A stretch of DNA of 64,000 nucleotides from Lophium mytilinum (lineage: Eukaryota; Ascomycota; Dothideomycetes; Mytilinidiales; Mytilinidiaceae), in assembly GCA_010093605.1 (NCBI GenBank), contig MU004192.1, positions 1,129,774 to 1,193,773 of the forward strand. The letters run 5' to 3'. The notes beneath the pieces were generated by a model. It searched no databases and was not told the DNA's origin. It saw only the letters and a list, made by a program, of their open reading frames with translations. Position 1 is the first letter of the stretch, and every line of letters begins with the position of its first letter. Shown in pieces: positions 1-10,839 of the stretch. Made by a program: the position numbers and the translations under genes.

Positions 1-1859
1 TCGATCCGCCTGGGTCGTATCTAATCTCGCAACCTCAGCCATCACAGTGTTTCCAAATGCTGTGAGATAGCTGAGCTCTTGCTCAACGGTGAATACGCGC
101 ATAGGATCGGTGCTCCAGATAACAGCGCCGGCAAACCATCGCGACCTGTGCGAGTCCCACATAGGGCAAAGCGCGAGACTGCGTGCGTCAGGGAACATGT
201 CATGGAGTGTTTTCACGTCCTTCATGAGGTGATTGTGGTAGCTCGTCATCTTCGAAGAATATTGAGAAGCCTTCAAGGAGGATGTTTGATCTGCGGGAAG
301 TCGAGGAGGTGTTGCTTGATCGCTCCCCATGTCTTCGAATGACTGGCCATGCTCATCGAAACTGAAAATATGGCCACGTGGATAATGCCGCAGCAGGCTT
401 TTAAGAACCTTCTCTTTCATCGAATAGGGATAATTAGACCCTACGAGTGAAGATCCGAGCACTTCGCAAAGTTTGTCTTCTACAACACTACCGTCGTCGG
501 ATGGTTGAACTTGCAATAGTGGATCGGCGCGTTCGACGGTTGGCGTGATACCATCATACTGCCAATCTTGTGTTTCTGTGAGTGGTTCGGGGTCTAGAGT
601 CTCTTCTACTAATCCGCCGAAAGTTCCGATGCTGGCGTCAAAGAAGACAGCTCCATCAGCTTCAGTCGCTTCTAATACGATACGAGCAGCTCGACCAAAG
701 GTGGACTTCACATCAGGTGCAAGAATTTGCTCTTGTAAGGGTTGTGTTTCTGCAGCCACAGATTCCTCGGAAATGGTGGGGAACAGTGGCTGCGTTTCTG
801 CGTCGTAGTCTGGCTGTGAGTCCGTGATACTTGTGGCTGCGGTGGACGGATTTCTCGAATGCACTGTAGAAGCCAGTGAAGGCGCTTGCGTATCGGGGCT
901 ATATTCGGACTCCACACTGGATTGAACTGGTAAACCAGGAACCACTCGAGGTTGGGACTGCTTGTTGGGTGACGCTGACCACGGATAGCTAGGGTCCTGC
1001 CACCAATCTTCTAGAGTGTCGTTCCCCTTCACGAAGGAGCCTAAGCTTCTGACCATGACACCTCCTCTCCTATGATGCTCCTTTATTTTCATCATCTCAA
1101 GATGGCGCATCACGGTATCTGCCATTTCATGCATGAAAGAAATTTCGTAAGTGCGAAGGCCGTTCCGGGGCTTGTCGTCCATAATGCAGTAAGATCCAAT
1201 GCTGTAGCCATTGGGACTCCGAATAGGAACACCAGCATAGAAGCGTGCGCGTGGCTCGTTAAGGACATATGGTTTATCCTTGAAGCGGTCATCCAAAGTC
1301 AAGTCGTTTACGATGAAGGATGTGACGTCGATATTGCCAGAATCAGTAGCCTCTTGCATCATTGCCATCTTGACAGTATAATCGCAGAGCCCATTGCCCT
1401 TAGTGAACATGGTCTCGCCCCAAACTATGCTGTCTTTGGGGTCCAAGGCTTTTCCAGTCTGCAGTGATAGAGTTCGGGTAGCTTCTGCCATGATGTAGTG
1501 ATTCTTCCGGTCAAAGAACGATAGCATGCATCGTCGAGCATCCAGTCGGACCGCACCGAGCTGAGCGAAAGCGGTAAGAGCCTTGTCATCCGAGGGGACG
1601 GGACCGCTGGTAGCACACACGGAAGTCGGGACCTCAGGTGCATCGGGCTTGGTGAATGGAAGTGACGGGGGTCGGCGACGGTCACCACTCGCGGGATCCG
1701 ATGGTTGGTAATATCTAGAGAGGCATCGTCAGCAGTGGAAGAGTCGTGACGGAGCCTCGCAAGGGTCTACCTGTAGAACTCGCGCTCGCGAAAGCTGTCC
1801 GAGATCTTCTTGGCTATGCCTGGGCGCGACGAGGCAGCAGAGGGTTGCGTCTCGTCCAT
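1..1859 (-). CDS. Hybrid histidine kinase, N-terminal part (runs off left edge)
   Basis: Two exons: 1859-1771 and 1714 to beyond base 1; the intron is 1715-1770. Exon 1 encodes a start MDETQPSAAS and ends in FREREFYR, which joins to YYQPSDPAS. The joined frame stays open to base 1, giving about 600 residues. A GAF-type sensor domain follows the N-terminus, with the segments VWGETMFTKGNGLC, DDRFKDKPYVLNEPRARFYA and GYSIGSYCIMDDKPRNGL. These are hallmarks of the large fungal hybrid kinases. The last visible residues, AFGNTVMAEVARLDTTQAD, are the segment that normally precedes the HisKA dimerisation/phospho-acceptor domain. The kinase, ATPase and receiver domains must therefore lie left of the window. 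Family role: cytoplasmic two-component sensor feeding phosphorelay and MAPK pathways. The ligand cannot be inferred. The start is the first ATG in frame with a good donor downstream. Confidence 0.88.
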
Positions 1860-3068
1860 GGCTGGCGGCGAGGACGAGACGTGCGCCGTGTCTCCCGTGA
1901 CCTAGGAGAAGTAGCGAAGAATGAAGTTGAAGATGGGCTGTGTGCACATGGCTCGAGGCCCCGCGGAGCGTTGGAGGAGTTGGAGGTTGCTGGGATGCGC
2001 GGCTAGACTTGCAGGTGGCCGACGAGTAGTGGATGCAGGTTCGGTCGTGAGGTGGCCGCGCTGTGGTGGTTTCAGCGTCGGAGAGGCCGATGACGTCAAG
2101 GCTCGCAAAAAGGGACGAACTCGACTTGTGGGGGAGAACAAAGGGAGCATATGGCGTTTCGTCTTTTGCCCTCTGCACGTCAACTACTGTACTCCGAATT
2201 CCAGCTCCCGCGACAGACCGCTCGTTACCACCACTGGCAGTGCCAATCATCGACAGTGGCTGAAGTTCCTAGCCCAGATCTCGTACCATATGCAGCTATC
2301 GTCTAGCAGAGGCCCACCACGGCAGGGTGCTGCAGCCACCATGTGCCCATCCTGGCGGATCCAGCAGATGTGGGTAACAAGCCGCAAGATCGGCGACAGA
2401 ATTTTGTGTTTGGGACCTGGTGTTCTTCAATCTGCGACTAGAAGGACAGCTTAAGCATCTTGGTGTTAGCAGAGGTGGCAGTCTGTGGATTCAGCTACGA
2501 TACCAGTCTCTTCATGGCGGCCTGCGCTCCTCAATAGGAAGACAGACTTGACCGCTCCCATCCGCTAACCTCGAACCTCCAGGGACCATCCGGTTCGGGG
2601 GACACTCCGAACTAGTAGTGGGGGGCGCCGTGATAAACGACTCGGATTAGCGGGGTGACTTGTCAAATGAGGGCCCAGACCGTCATGATATTTGACATTA
2701 TGATGTCTCTTCTTGATCTTTACCGACCACTACAAAGTACCCTTCTAGGGCTCCTCTAAGTAGAACTTTCAAGCAACAAACCTACGGCTTCCAAGCAATT
2801 CGGTATCAATCAAACGTCAGTGAGTCAGTGAGAATGTGCTCTCCTCTTCATTAGGTGTGCAAAGACACCAGCTGTCAGATGAATCGTGGATGCCCAACTT
2901 GTTTTGCGTTTCCAAGATTCAAGAATTTTGCGGAAGGATGCAAGCGCGGGATCCAGGCCTTGCCCGTCGAATCGCTTGGACGATGGCCTGTTTCCCAGGC
3001 CGGATGGGAAGTCTCAATGACCTACTCCATGCAAGATGCTTGAGAGCCTCATATGTGTCGTCGAAAGA
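1860..3068. other. Gene-poor spacer upstream of the histidine kinase
   Basis: This holds the presumed promoter and 5' leader of the kinase gene. Overlapping open frames exist on both strands near 1900-2450, but none has splice signals or a recognisable domain. I see no supported gene. Confidence 0.5.
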
Positions 3069-3299
3069 TCTGTTGGCGGGGGTGGAACAGAGGCACGAGG
3101 GGCCAAACGATTCATGAAGAGACTCGGCAAAATTGGACAGCGCTATCGCCGCCACGTGACAAATACCGATAACCCAGTCACAGATAAAGCAATTCAGATT
3201 ATCTAGATCATCCGTCAGTCCGAATTCTAGTAGGGGCATATCATTCTCACTCTCGCAAGGGAATAGGCTGGCGGCTCTGTGAGGAGGGTCTGTCATAGC
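3069..3299. repeat. Diverged repeat, copy 1 (pair of 4811-5140)
   Basis: This stretch aligns by eye with 4811-5140. Shared blocks include the GAAGAGACTCGGCAAAA region, GCGCTATCGCCGC, GTCACAGATA and TGTGAGGAGGG, in the same order and orientation. On the minus strand both copies encode related peptides, for example AAIALSNFAESLHE here and AAIAPSIFAESLHE in copy 2. The repeat may therefore derive from a gene. Copy 2 carries an extra 129 bp (4887-5015) that is absent here. Confidence 0.75.
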
Positions 3300-3503
3300 A
3301 ATTGGTATTCCGATACCTCTTCTTACCACTAAGCAGGAACGGGCATGAGAAGTAGTACGTGGTAATGCGTATATTAGCGCGTTAAAGTAATCTAACTACA
3401 AAGACATCACAGACGACATAGTCATCGGTCGTATTAGATTAGGTTGCCAAGGCAAAAACAATAAACGTAATCCGTCGTCTGTGAAAATTACTTTCCAGAT
3501 TGC

Positions 3504-4076
3504 TCAGCTGCGCGCAGCGGCTTTGGCCTTTTCGTCGTCCTTGTCGGCCTCGATCACTTTTCCCGTGATAGTATCCGACCATACCAAGGGGCATTGCTTG
3601 TACTCTGGGTCCGCACTACCTCATGTTTTAGCCAAATGCCTCATAGGGGGGTGCGGCATAGCAACCTACCTGTAACGCCATACGCCCACCTTCCTGAACG
3701 CGCCGTGCTTGCACTTCTTGATCGCATGCTGAAACTCTTTCACACAATCGCTTACCCTCATATTGAACCCATTCTCATTGTTGTCGCTTGCAATAGAGAT
3801 CTCGAAAAACCACGCCTTGTCGGTGTTATCGTTGAATGATGGGTGACCATTTGAAAAGTCGACTTGTGGATAGGTGCGGCACGCAGTTCTGCTTGGTGAA
3901 AGTGGGTCGAAAGTGTCGCTACCCGTAGAGTTGATCATGTGTTCGCAGACGCTGAATAGGCTAGCCACAGCTAGGTCCTGGGCGAAAGCGTGCTCGCCGC
4001 TGCCGTAACAGCCATGCCCGGCCAGGACGGAGGAGGTGAAGGAAAAGACGAGCACTGGAATTCGGAGGTGCTTCAT
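3504..4076 (-). CDS. Small secreted six-cysteine protein (effector-like)
   Basis: Two exons, 4076-3670 and 3615-3504, with an intron at 3616-3669 (donor CAG|GTAGGT, acceptor GGTAG). Together they encode 172 residues. The start MKHLRIPVLVFSFTSSVLAG looks like a signal peptide, probably cleaved near residue 19-22. An upstream in-frame ATG at 4163 exists but would bury the signal sequence. The mature part has six cysteines and an acidic/lysine-rich tail ending DDEKAKAAARS. No enzymatic motif was recognised. The splice joins ...VWRY to SADPEYKQCPLVWSD, and without it the frame stops at once. The gene sits alone between two diverged repeat copies. It is a candidate secreted effector or cell-surface protein; the function is unknown. 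Confidence 0.7.
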
Positions 4077-4810
4077 GTTGACTGGGCAATGCTCACGTAT
4101 GAAGGATGATGTGAGGTCCGAGACTTTGAATCTGATATTGGAGCGAAATGGAAAGGCTCGCAACCCGGGAAGGTCCAGAGCTTTATGCTATGCTCAGGAA
4201 ATGCACCACATTTGCGAAAAGCTACTAGATCTCTTAGAAAAGCCTACTTACGAAGATACCTGTTATAGACGTCGCTTAAATCCCGGAGCTCCAGAACCAT
4301 ATCTGGTGGGTCGCGTGGACTTAAAATAGATCAGTCGAATCCGTTCCCATCTATTGCAGTTACTGATTGGAAGATACCATTCTATAATGACCGTTTGAGT
4401 GGTAAAAAGAACTGGTACGGCCATCAGTAAGGTAGTTCCCAAGGAATGCAAGTTGCCGCTTGTGACCCAGACACAATGAGTCGGAATCTAGACATCGAGC
4501 GGGGTCAAAAGCTGGTGTAGTATTGTTGATCGTGAGAGAGTGAGCTCATTGCTCCTCTGGGCTATATGAAATACTACAAGTCCCGTGGATGGTAATGTGT
4601 CCATGAAAAGGCTAGAATTAGTCGATCCAGGGTAATTTTATGGTCTCCACCCCGCCACGTCAGCCTGTCACTTGTTCCATGGTTGATATCTTCAAAGACG
4701 CAGCCTCAATCTATTAACATCGCATTGATGACGTAAAATTGCCACGCAAATCCCCACGCTTTAACTACCGGGATTTCGTGAAGTGGACGATGTTCCGTTG
4801 AAGGCTCTAT
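4077..4810. other. Intergenic, no gene seen
   Basis: This is the presumed promoter side of the secreted-protein gene. Short open frames only, and no recognisable element. Confidence 0.5.
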
Positions 4811-5140
4811 CGCCTGTTGACGGGGATGTAACAAGGGCCAGACGGCTCATGAAGAGACTCGGCAAAAATTGATGGCGCTATCGCCGCTGTGAGAGCTCGG
4901 TATGCAGTAAGAGAAAATGTATTGTGTTGGGGTTTTGGTGCGGAAGCCAGCAGGCCGTGAGAAGGAAAGATATACAGCTGCTTAGTAAGCGGCTACACGG
5001 GGAAAGGGCCAACACCGCCAGGTGACAAGTACAGACTACCCGGTCACAGATAGAGCAACTCTTCATATTCACTAGATCATCTATCAATTCACTTTTGTTA
5101 GGAAGCAAGCTTAGCAAATCCGTGAGGAGGGCGTAGTCGC
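4811..5140. repeat. Diverged repeat, copy 2, with intron-like 129 bp insertion
   Basis: Homologous to 3069-3299. Read on the minus strand, the extra segment 5015-4887 starts GTGTTG and ends CTCACAG, that is, with intron-like ends. Removing it leaves near-continuous homology to copy 1, with a 2-base discrepancy. Both copies are otherwise interrupted and probably non-functional. Confidence 0.7.
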
Positions 5141-5697
5141 TTTTTGTATACTTTTAGCGCCACCAGCTGGCCCCCTTATCTCACTTCTATATATTTCTAT
5201 CGATATGGAGGCTATTAAGATAGGAGTAGCACCATGAAAATTGCGGCAGTTTCTTCTATGGTACTGCCCGATCGGCCCTAGATTTCAATCATTCCAATCA
5301 GCTGACTCTAAGAAGGAATATTACTTTACCCCTTTCTACAGCTACATAGCCCTAGTATCTAGGTTCAATAAAGATGTGCCTGTCCAATCTATAGGGCAGA
5401 CTACTGCAAATCTACTGGTATAGCCGTAATCTTGATAGCGATTATATTTTTGACCTTCGCGGCTGGAGACAATGTGGCTCGCTAAGCCCGCTAAGCCATA
5501 TTGGGTCGGCCGTGCACATATCAGACTAGAACCGCATTCTTGTGCTCAATCTCCACATAATTCCTCTTGTCCTTGATTACGCTTGTGCCTATTGAACACA
5601 AATGTGCTACCAACAGATCTTATCAGGAGCGCGAGGCTAGTCGTGACAAAGGAGCGTAACCAGAGATCAGTGAAAGCATACAAGCTACCTTACCGGG
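5141..5697. other. AT-rich intergenic stretch
   Basis: The part around 5150-5460 is rich in TA dinucleotides such as ctatag and tatatattt, and may be an old repeat remnant. No gene or domain was recognised. The 3' flank of the hydrolase gene lies at the right end. Confidence 0.4.
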
Positions 5698-6775
5698 CTA
5701 CACGCCCTTTAGAGTTTCCAACTTCTCCTTCAAGAACCCAACTACCATCTCCGCCGCCTCCGCCGCCGGTTTGAAGCCAGGAAACACAGTGAACCCATGC
5801 GGACACCCCGGCCACACCCTCACCACCGCCTCCGCGCCCGCAGCCATCCACTTCACCCCCATCAATAATGTATCGTCCACCAACGGGTCCTCGCTACCCA
5901 CGAGAAGCAACGCTGGCGGCAACTCCCCAATGCTGAAGTCAGCAAACAAGGGTGACACCTTTGCTCCCCTCATCTCCCCCTCCCCCATGCCCGGCAAATA
6001 CGCATCTCTAAACTTCTCCATCTCCGCGAGATTGATGACGCGAGGCGGAACGGTAGTGCTAGTCGCGATTGAGGGGAGCGAGAGCGACATGTCGAACCAG
6101 CCGAATGGCAGGACGAGGCCTGCGAGCTTGTGCGCAGGTCGCGAGCGGATGAGGTGGAAAGCGGAAAGCACTGCGGCACATCCGCCAGCGGACTCACCAC
6201 CCATGAAGAGAAGAGGGACGCCGTAGTCAGCAATAGCATGGTCGACGAGGTACTCGGCTGCATCGATGCAATCGTGGATGGGCCCGGGGTAGGGGACGGA
6301 GGGGGCGTGGCGGTAGCCGGCGCTGATGGCAGTCAGATGGCAGGAGTTGGCGTAGAGCTTTAGGGTGAGGTCCTGGCTTGAGGAGATCTTAGTTGGGAGG
6401 CAGACTGAGGAGGGGGATGGAGTAAGAAGCATACCATTGATGGTTCCCGAGGACGAATCCACCGCCGTGGAAATGGAGGAAGATGCCACGGCTCGGTCGA
6501 CCATCGTCAGGCTTGTAGACGCGAAGAGGGATCGTGCGGCCCGGGTCTCGAGAGGGTATAGTAGCTTCTTGAGCTTCAGGAAGGTAGATGGGTGGAGGTA
6601 ATGGGCTTTCGCCCGCTTCGCGCATTTGCTGATACTTTTCCGGTCCCACTTCGTGCCAATGAGGGCCTTTACGGCCAATTGCTTCCAGCATGGAGTTTAT
6701 CTTCGTAGTCTCTACAGGTATGTTGCTTTCTTTGAACTTGGATTGCTCCAGGGTAAGGTCGCTCGGAGATGACAT
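5698..6775 (-). CDS. Alpha/beta hydrolase, hormone-sensitive-lipase/arylesterase type
   Basis: Two exons, 6775-6435 and 6376-5698, encode 339 residues. The intron 6377-6434 has donor GTATGC and acceptor TCAAG. The oxyanion-hole motif HGGG is at residues 103-106. The nucleophile elbow GESAG has Ser176. The acid is probably Asp277 in SEDPLVDD, and the catalytic His307 lies in PHGFTVF. This is the alpha/beta-hydrolase-3 (HSL-like) family, which cleaves esters and sometimes amides or lactones; no signal peptide is seen, so it is probably cytosolic. It is divergent from the reductase gene at 7687 and lies at the left end of the amine/D-amino-acid gene group, so it might release a substrate for that pathway (inference). 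The coding strand is C-rich in the first half and G-rich near the 3' end. Confidence 0.9.
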
Positions 6776-6869
6776 TCTAATGGTGATAGTACTCTTTCTT
6801 GTGGATTGTGTGTCTCTGAAATCAGACGATCAAAGAGCCAATATAGAGTAGATTGAAATGGATAGTAAG

Positions 6870-7340
6870 CAATTGATCTATGAATTGACAAAGACACGAC
6901 TTCATATATCTTGGAAATGGAAGACACACCAGGCCCGGCCGAGCTTCAAATGATGTGGAACTCCACGACGGAACTCCGCTAGGAAGCATTTCGGGACCGA
7001 TTGAGCAAATGCACGTAAAGACAGATTTGGTGGTACAGGGAACAGGTTCGCGGGGATCTGGTGCGCGTACATGACGGAAGACTATTGGCTACAAGGATAC
7101 GTCCGTAACGCGCGATCCTGTGACTCCCTAGGCATAACGCGCGATCCGGTAACTCACTGGGCTGCATGTTTAGAAATCGACAAAGAAACAACTTTATACT
7201 ACGTATATGTTCGAGAAGGAAGACACAACACGCTCGGCCGAGCCTAAACGACGCGCGCACAGAGTGAAAGACAATTGGATACGAGCATACGTCCGTAACG
7301 CGCGATCCTGTGACTCACTAGTTCTAGGCTGCATATGCAA
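6870..7340. repeat. Imperfect tandem duplication between hydrolase and reductase genes
   Basis: A block containing GACAAAGA..., GGAAGACAC..., a CGGCCGAGC core and ACGTCCGTAACGCGCGATCC occurs at about 6876-7125. It is repeated, shortened and diverged, at about 7178-7320. The end motif TAACGCGCGATCC occurs three times (near 7106, 7136 and 7298). It lies in the common 5' region of two divergent genes and may affect both promoters. Confidence 0.7.
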
Positions 7341-7686
7341 TCAGCGATCTAGAAGCCACACTTTGGCTTCGTGTAGAGATAATGCTCATGTCGTGGTGTT
7401 GAAGAGAAGTCGTTCTAGCAAACATCGTGAAGCTTGAGAAACAAAAAAGCGGGGCGGCTTGATAAGCCCATAATTCCCGTTTGACTCTAAGCCTAAAGAG
7501 GATCACGTAGACGATGTACTGACGGAAAGAAGAGCGATATCGCACGCCTTTTGATTGATGATTCACGTCAATAGATAGAGAGGTAAATGAGCAGAGTGCA
7601 GACTGAAAACCCGCATTTTTGAGCAACACCCTTTCCTTCTTTTCATCTACAGTCTACACATCAGTTCCAAGTCAATTTCTTTAGCT

Positions 7687-8694
7687 ATGACTGATCGCCC
7701 GAGTGTTCTTCTCTTTGGCACGGGTGCCGTGGGATCTGTATATCTCTACCTTCTCTCCAAAACCTGCGACACCACCGCAGTATGCCGCTCCAACTACGCC
7801 GCCGCAAAAGCAAACGGCTTCACAATCCACTCCCCCCAAATCTTCGGCGAAACCCTCCACTTCACGCCCCGCGTCGCGCGCACCTGCGCCGACGCCATCA
7901 CCCTCGATGACGGTTCACCCGTCAAGCCCTTCGACTATATAGTCATCTGCAGCAAAGTCACCCCGAACACCATCCCCGCGCTCATCGCACCCGCCGTAAC
8001 CCCCTCCCACACCGTGATCGTGCTGCTCCAAAACGGCATCAACATCGAAGCCGAATACACCACCGCCTTCCCCACCAACCCCATCGTCAGCGGCGTCGTC
8101 TACCTCCCCGTAACGCAGACCTCCCCCGGCGTCATCCAGCACGGCGATATCGAGCGCCTCGAGCTCGGCGCGTACCCCTCGTCCGCTTCGTCCGCCCCTA
8201 CGAAGCGCTTCGCGGAGCTGATTCGCGCGGGCGGCGGGACGGCAGAGGTGTGGGAGGATGTGCAGTTTAAGCGGTGGGCGAAACTGCTGGTTAACGGGTC
8301 GTGGAACCCCATCTGCGCGCTGACGCGCTCCTCGGACGTGCGGTTTATGGCGTCGTCGGATGGGCCGATGGCGACGGACTTCGTGTTCGCGGTTATGTTG
8401 GAGATTGTGGCGATTGCGAAGGCGCATGGGTATGAGAAGGTGGATGAGAAGGTGGCGACGGCGCAGTTGGAGCGGTTTAAGAAGCGGATTGATACGAGTA
8501 AGGGGGTGGGGAGTGAGCCGAGTATGTTAGCGGACGTCAGGGAGGGGCGGAGAATGGAGGTCGAGGCGATTGTAGGGAACGCAGTAAGGGCCGCGAAGGG
8601 GAAGGGGGTGGAGTGTGTGAGGTTGGAGACGATTTACGTGCTGGCTAAAGGGTTGGATGAGGCGATTGGGAGGGCGTTGAAGGGGCAGAAGTGA
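7687..8694 (+). CDS. Ketopantoate reductase (PanE/ApbA) family oxidoreductase
   Basis: Single exon of 335 residues starting MTDRPSVLLFGTGAVGSVYL. GTGAVG at residues 11-16 is the Rossmann NADP-binding loop. Further family marks are VICSKVTP, LLQNGI near residue 120, KRWAKLLVNGSWNPICALT with the family's catalytic-type lysine, and a C-terminal substrate-binding helix domain with EPSMLADVREGRRMEVEAI. The family reduces 2-dehydropantoate, but many fungal members act on other 2-oxo acids; the role here is not fixed. It lies next to an oxidase and a transaminase that both handle 2-oxo acids, which suggests reduction of a keto-acid product (inference). Wobble positions are strikingly C-rich up to about 8200 and G-rich after it. 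Long antisense frames here are shadows of this composition. Confidence 0.9.
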   Translation: MTDRPSVLLFGTGAVGSVYLYLLSKTCDTTAVCRSNYAAAKANGFTIHSPQIFGETLHFTPRVARTCADAITLDDGSPVKPFDYIVICSKVTPNTIPALIAPAVTPSHTVIVLLQNGINIEAEYTTAFPTNPIVSGVVYLPVTQTSPGVIQHGDIERLELGAYPSSASSAPTKRFAELIRAGGGTAEVWEDVQFKRWAKLLVNGSWNPICALTRSSDVRFMASSDGPMATDFVFAVMLEIVAIAKAHGYEKVDEKVATAQLERFKKRIDTSKGVGSEPSMLADVREGRRMEVEAIVGNAVRAAKGKGVECVRLETIYVLAKGLDEAIGRALKGQK

Positions 8695-8974
8695 AGGGGT
8701 GAAGGCTTTCTCGAAATGCATACTGGGCGCAGAAGGAGTGTAGATGATTTCCATGCCTAATTGATAGACTACTCATGCTTATAGATTGTATAGCGAGCTA
8801 TTGGCTCTTCATAGCGACGTTGTTAAACTGATAGACAACAAGCTCGGGGGCAGCCCAAGTAAGTCTCCCAAATTCTCAGAATACATTGAAAGAACCTGCC
8901 AAATATCTGCATTCAAAACTGAAACAAACCTTAGCAATTTAATGAAAGATGCGCCACTTTTTCCTTCGCAGCAC

Positions 8975-9997
8975 TCAGTTACCATTGGTGTGAATACCAT
9001 TGGTGCCGTTGGTCTTTGTGCCGTTGACACTACCAGCCTTATAACTGACTTCAAAGCTGTAAGCGGGGTCATAATGCATAGCCCAATATCCATCCCAGAT
9101 CTTGTTCGTGATGGGGCCGATCTTGCCATCCTTCACCGGCTTCCCATCCAGACTCGTGATAGGCATAATGCCACCAGCCGTCGTACACATAAACAGCTCA
9201 TCGCACTGATACGCAAGCTCCACAGGCACCACCTCGACGCGAACCTCAACACCATTTGCCTTCGCGACATCGATGACACTCTTTCGGGTAACTCCATGGA
9301 GCACACCGCGATCAGGTGTATAGAGAACACCGTCTTTAATAAAGATGATGTTGAAGCCCGACCCCTCGGTGACATTCGCATCGCCATCCGTGAGAAAAGG
9401 ATACGCAGCACCACGGTCCCTCGCCTCATGCATTGCTCGAGTCAGATCGCCCCACTGCAGATTCTTAATCGTCGGATCCATCGCCCCAGGTGGGGTACGT
9501 CGCACAGTCCGCGCGATAATGGCGCTGCCTCCCTCAAGCTGCATAGCCGGCTCCATGACCCAGACATAGGGCTGGATGAACATATAGAGGTTGTTCGTAA
9601 TGTCCTCGGCCTTGTACTCTCGGACGCCTTTCAGGCCGCGCGTGACTATCAGCTCGACGAAGGCGTCACGGATGCCGCTCTTAGCGAGCATATCGATGAG
9701 GATCGATTTGACCTCTTCCCTTGGGAGCGGGAGCTTTAGGCGCATTTTGGTGCAGCTTGCGGTGAGGCGGTCGAGATGGTCATCGAGGCGGAAGAAACGG
9801 CCATCCCAGACTGATGGCACGTCATAGGTGAGGTCGCTGTGAAGGAAGCCTTGGTCCATAAGGGGGATGCGGGCTTCGGCGAGGGGAGTGAGTTCTCCTG
9901 ATATCCAGGCAACTCCGCGGGCGTAGGGATTGCTGCTGCCCTGGAGGACGCCGTCTCGGGAATTGTAGCCTGCGAATGTCTTCTTCATGGTAGTCAT
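8975..9997 (-). CDS. (R)-selective amine transaminase-like class IV PLP aminotransferase
   Basis: Single exon, 340 residues. Residues 24-320 closely match what I recall of the Aspergillus terreus (R)-amine transaminase: [58 protein letters not shown] and [11 protein letters not shown]. Lys178 in TIKNLQWG is the expected Schiff-base lysine, and Glu211 in TEGSGFN the expected PLP-ring contact. Known members are fold-type IV enzymes that deaminate (R)-amines with pyruvate as acceptor, making D-alanine. A D-amino-acid or branched-chain aminotransferase activity cannot be excluded from sequence alone. The C-terminus has an unusual low-complexity tail of NGT/TNG repeats ending HTNGN, with no peroxisomal signal. 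Divergent from the oxidase at 10840 across an 842 bp spacer. Confidence 0.9.
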   Translation of the reverse strand: MTTMKKTFAGYNSRDGVLQGSSNPYARGVAWISGELTPLAEARIPLMDQGFLHSDLTYDVPSVWDGRFFRLDDHLDRLTASCTKMRLKLPLPREEVKSILIDMLAKSGIRDAFVELIVTRGLKGVREYKAEDITNNLYMFIQPYVWVMEPAMQLEGGSAIIARTVRRTPPGAMDPTIKNLQWGDLTRAMHEARDRGAAYPFLTDGDANVTEGSGFNIIFIKDGVLYTPDRGVLHGVTRKSVIDVAKANGVEVRVEVVPVELAYQCDELFMCTTAGGIMPITSLDGKPVKDGKIGPITNKIWDGYWAMHYDPAYSFEVSYKAGSVNGTKTNGTNGIHTNGN

Positions 9998-10839
9998 TGC
10001 GAAGTCGAAATATGGGATTCGTACTGGGTAAGCGTTAACTTTGGACTCGAGCGGTGTATAGAACCACCAAAGTCAAGCATAGACATTCAATTAAAGACTT
10101 ACAAGTGAATTTTAATGGTCAAGTCAGGCTTGCAGTGACTGACTACAATTTTGGAATTGGCTGAAGGCCCAAAATAAGATGTTTGCTATGTCAGAGTTGG
10201 GGGGCCGACGTTGATATGGCGGTTGGAGATATATTTAAGAAGAGAATGGAGTGTTGAACTTTTAGAGAGGGGTCTTATTTCAAGACTTGTCGTTCCAGCA
10301 GGGTCGTTATAAAGCATAGCTACCCTAGTGCACAACTAAGTATGCCCCTCTCTGGAAGTTGCTTATCTGGTGGGGTAGAACTCGCCTTCCCGAAAGGGTA
10401 ATTCCCGATCTAGTAATAGAGCCACTGTTGTACAGTAACTCTACCATGGCCTTTGCGTCAATGGCGATCGTGTTCAATCATGATAAGCGTTTATGGCAAC
10501 TTAACGTAATTGGATGAATGAGGATACACACTGAAAGGGGAATTGCTGATAGTTTCGAGGTGGAAACGCGTGCGCGCGTTCCAACAGTCGTGCCCCTCAT
10601 CTTCGGCTGCGAATGCCTAGTATGGGCATTCTTAGTGTAGCATTGTGTCAGCGTTCTCGCCCTTCGAAGCTTTCAAGAACACCAAGAGTCGTTCTTCACC
10701 AAGAAGATTGTCCCACTCGTGTGACTGTGAGGTCTGAACCGGTCGCTGCTACTCTTAAGACCTTGAGACTTGCCCTGGAAGTCGAACTTATTTGGCTTTG
10801 TTAGTATTGTCTTAGCAAAAGACGAAAGTCGGAGTCATC
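9998..10839. promoter_or_regulatory. Shared divergent promoter of transaminase and D-amino-acid oxidase
   Basis: This 842 bp spacer separates the two start codons. It contains a CCG-N12-CGG pair (10205-10222), a spacing of CGG triplets of the kind zinc-cluster regulators bind. It also holds a near-perfect inverted repeat at 10561-10583 (TGGAAACGCG / CGCGTTCCA) that includes ACGCGT. The regulator encoded at 12686 is the natural candidate binder (inference). Confidence 0.45.

Noticed and set aside
1729-2454. Overlapping open frames of 173 and 177 codons on opposite strands upstream of the histidine kinase
   Set aside because: No domain, no splice support, and both overlap the kinase 5' exon or leader; likely chance frames in GC-rich DNA.
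7915-8427. 170-codon antisense frame within the ketopantoate-reductase-family gene
   Set aside because: A shadow of the skewed wobble composition; the translation is Arg-rich and low in complexity.
8786-9739. 317-codon frame antisense to the transaminase
   Set aside because: The opposite strand encodes a full conserved aminotransferase; no domain on this strand.
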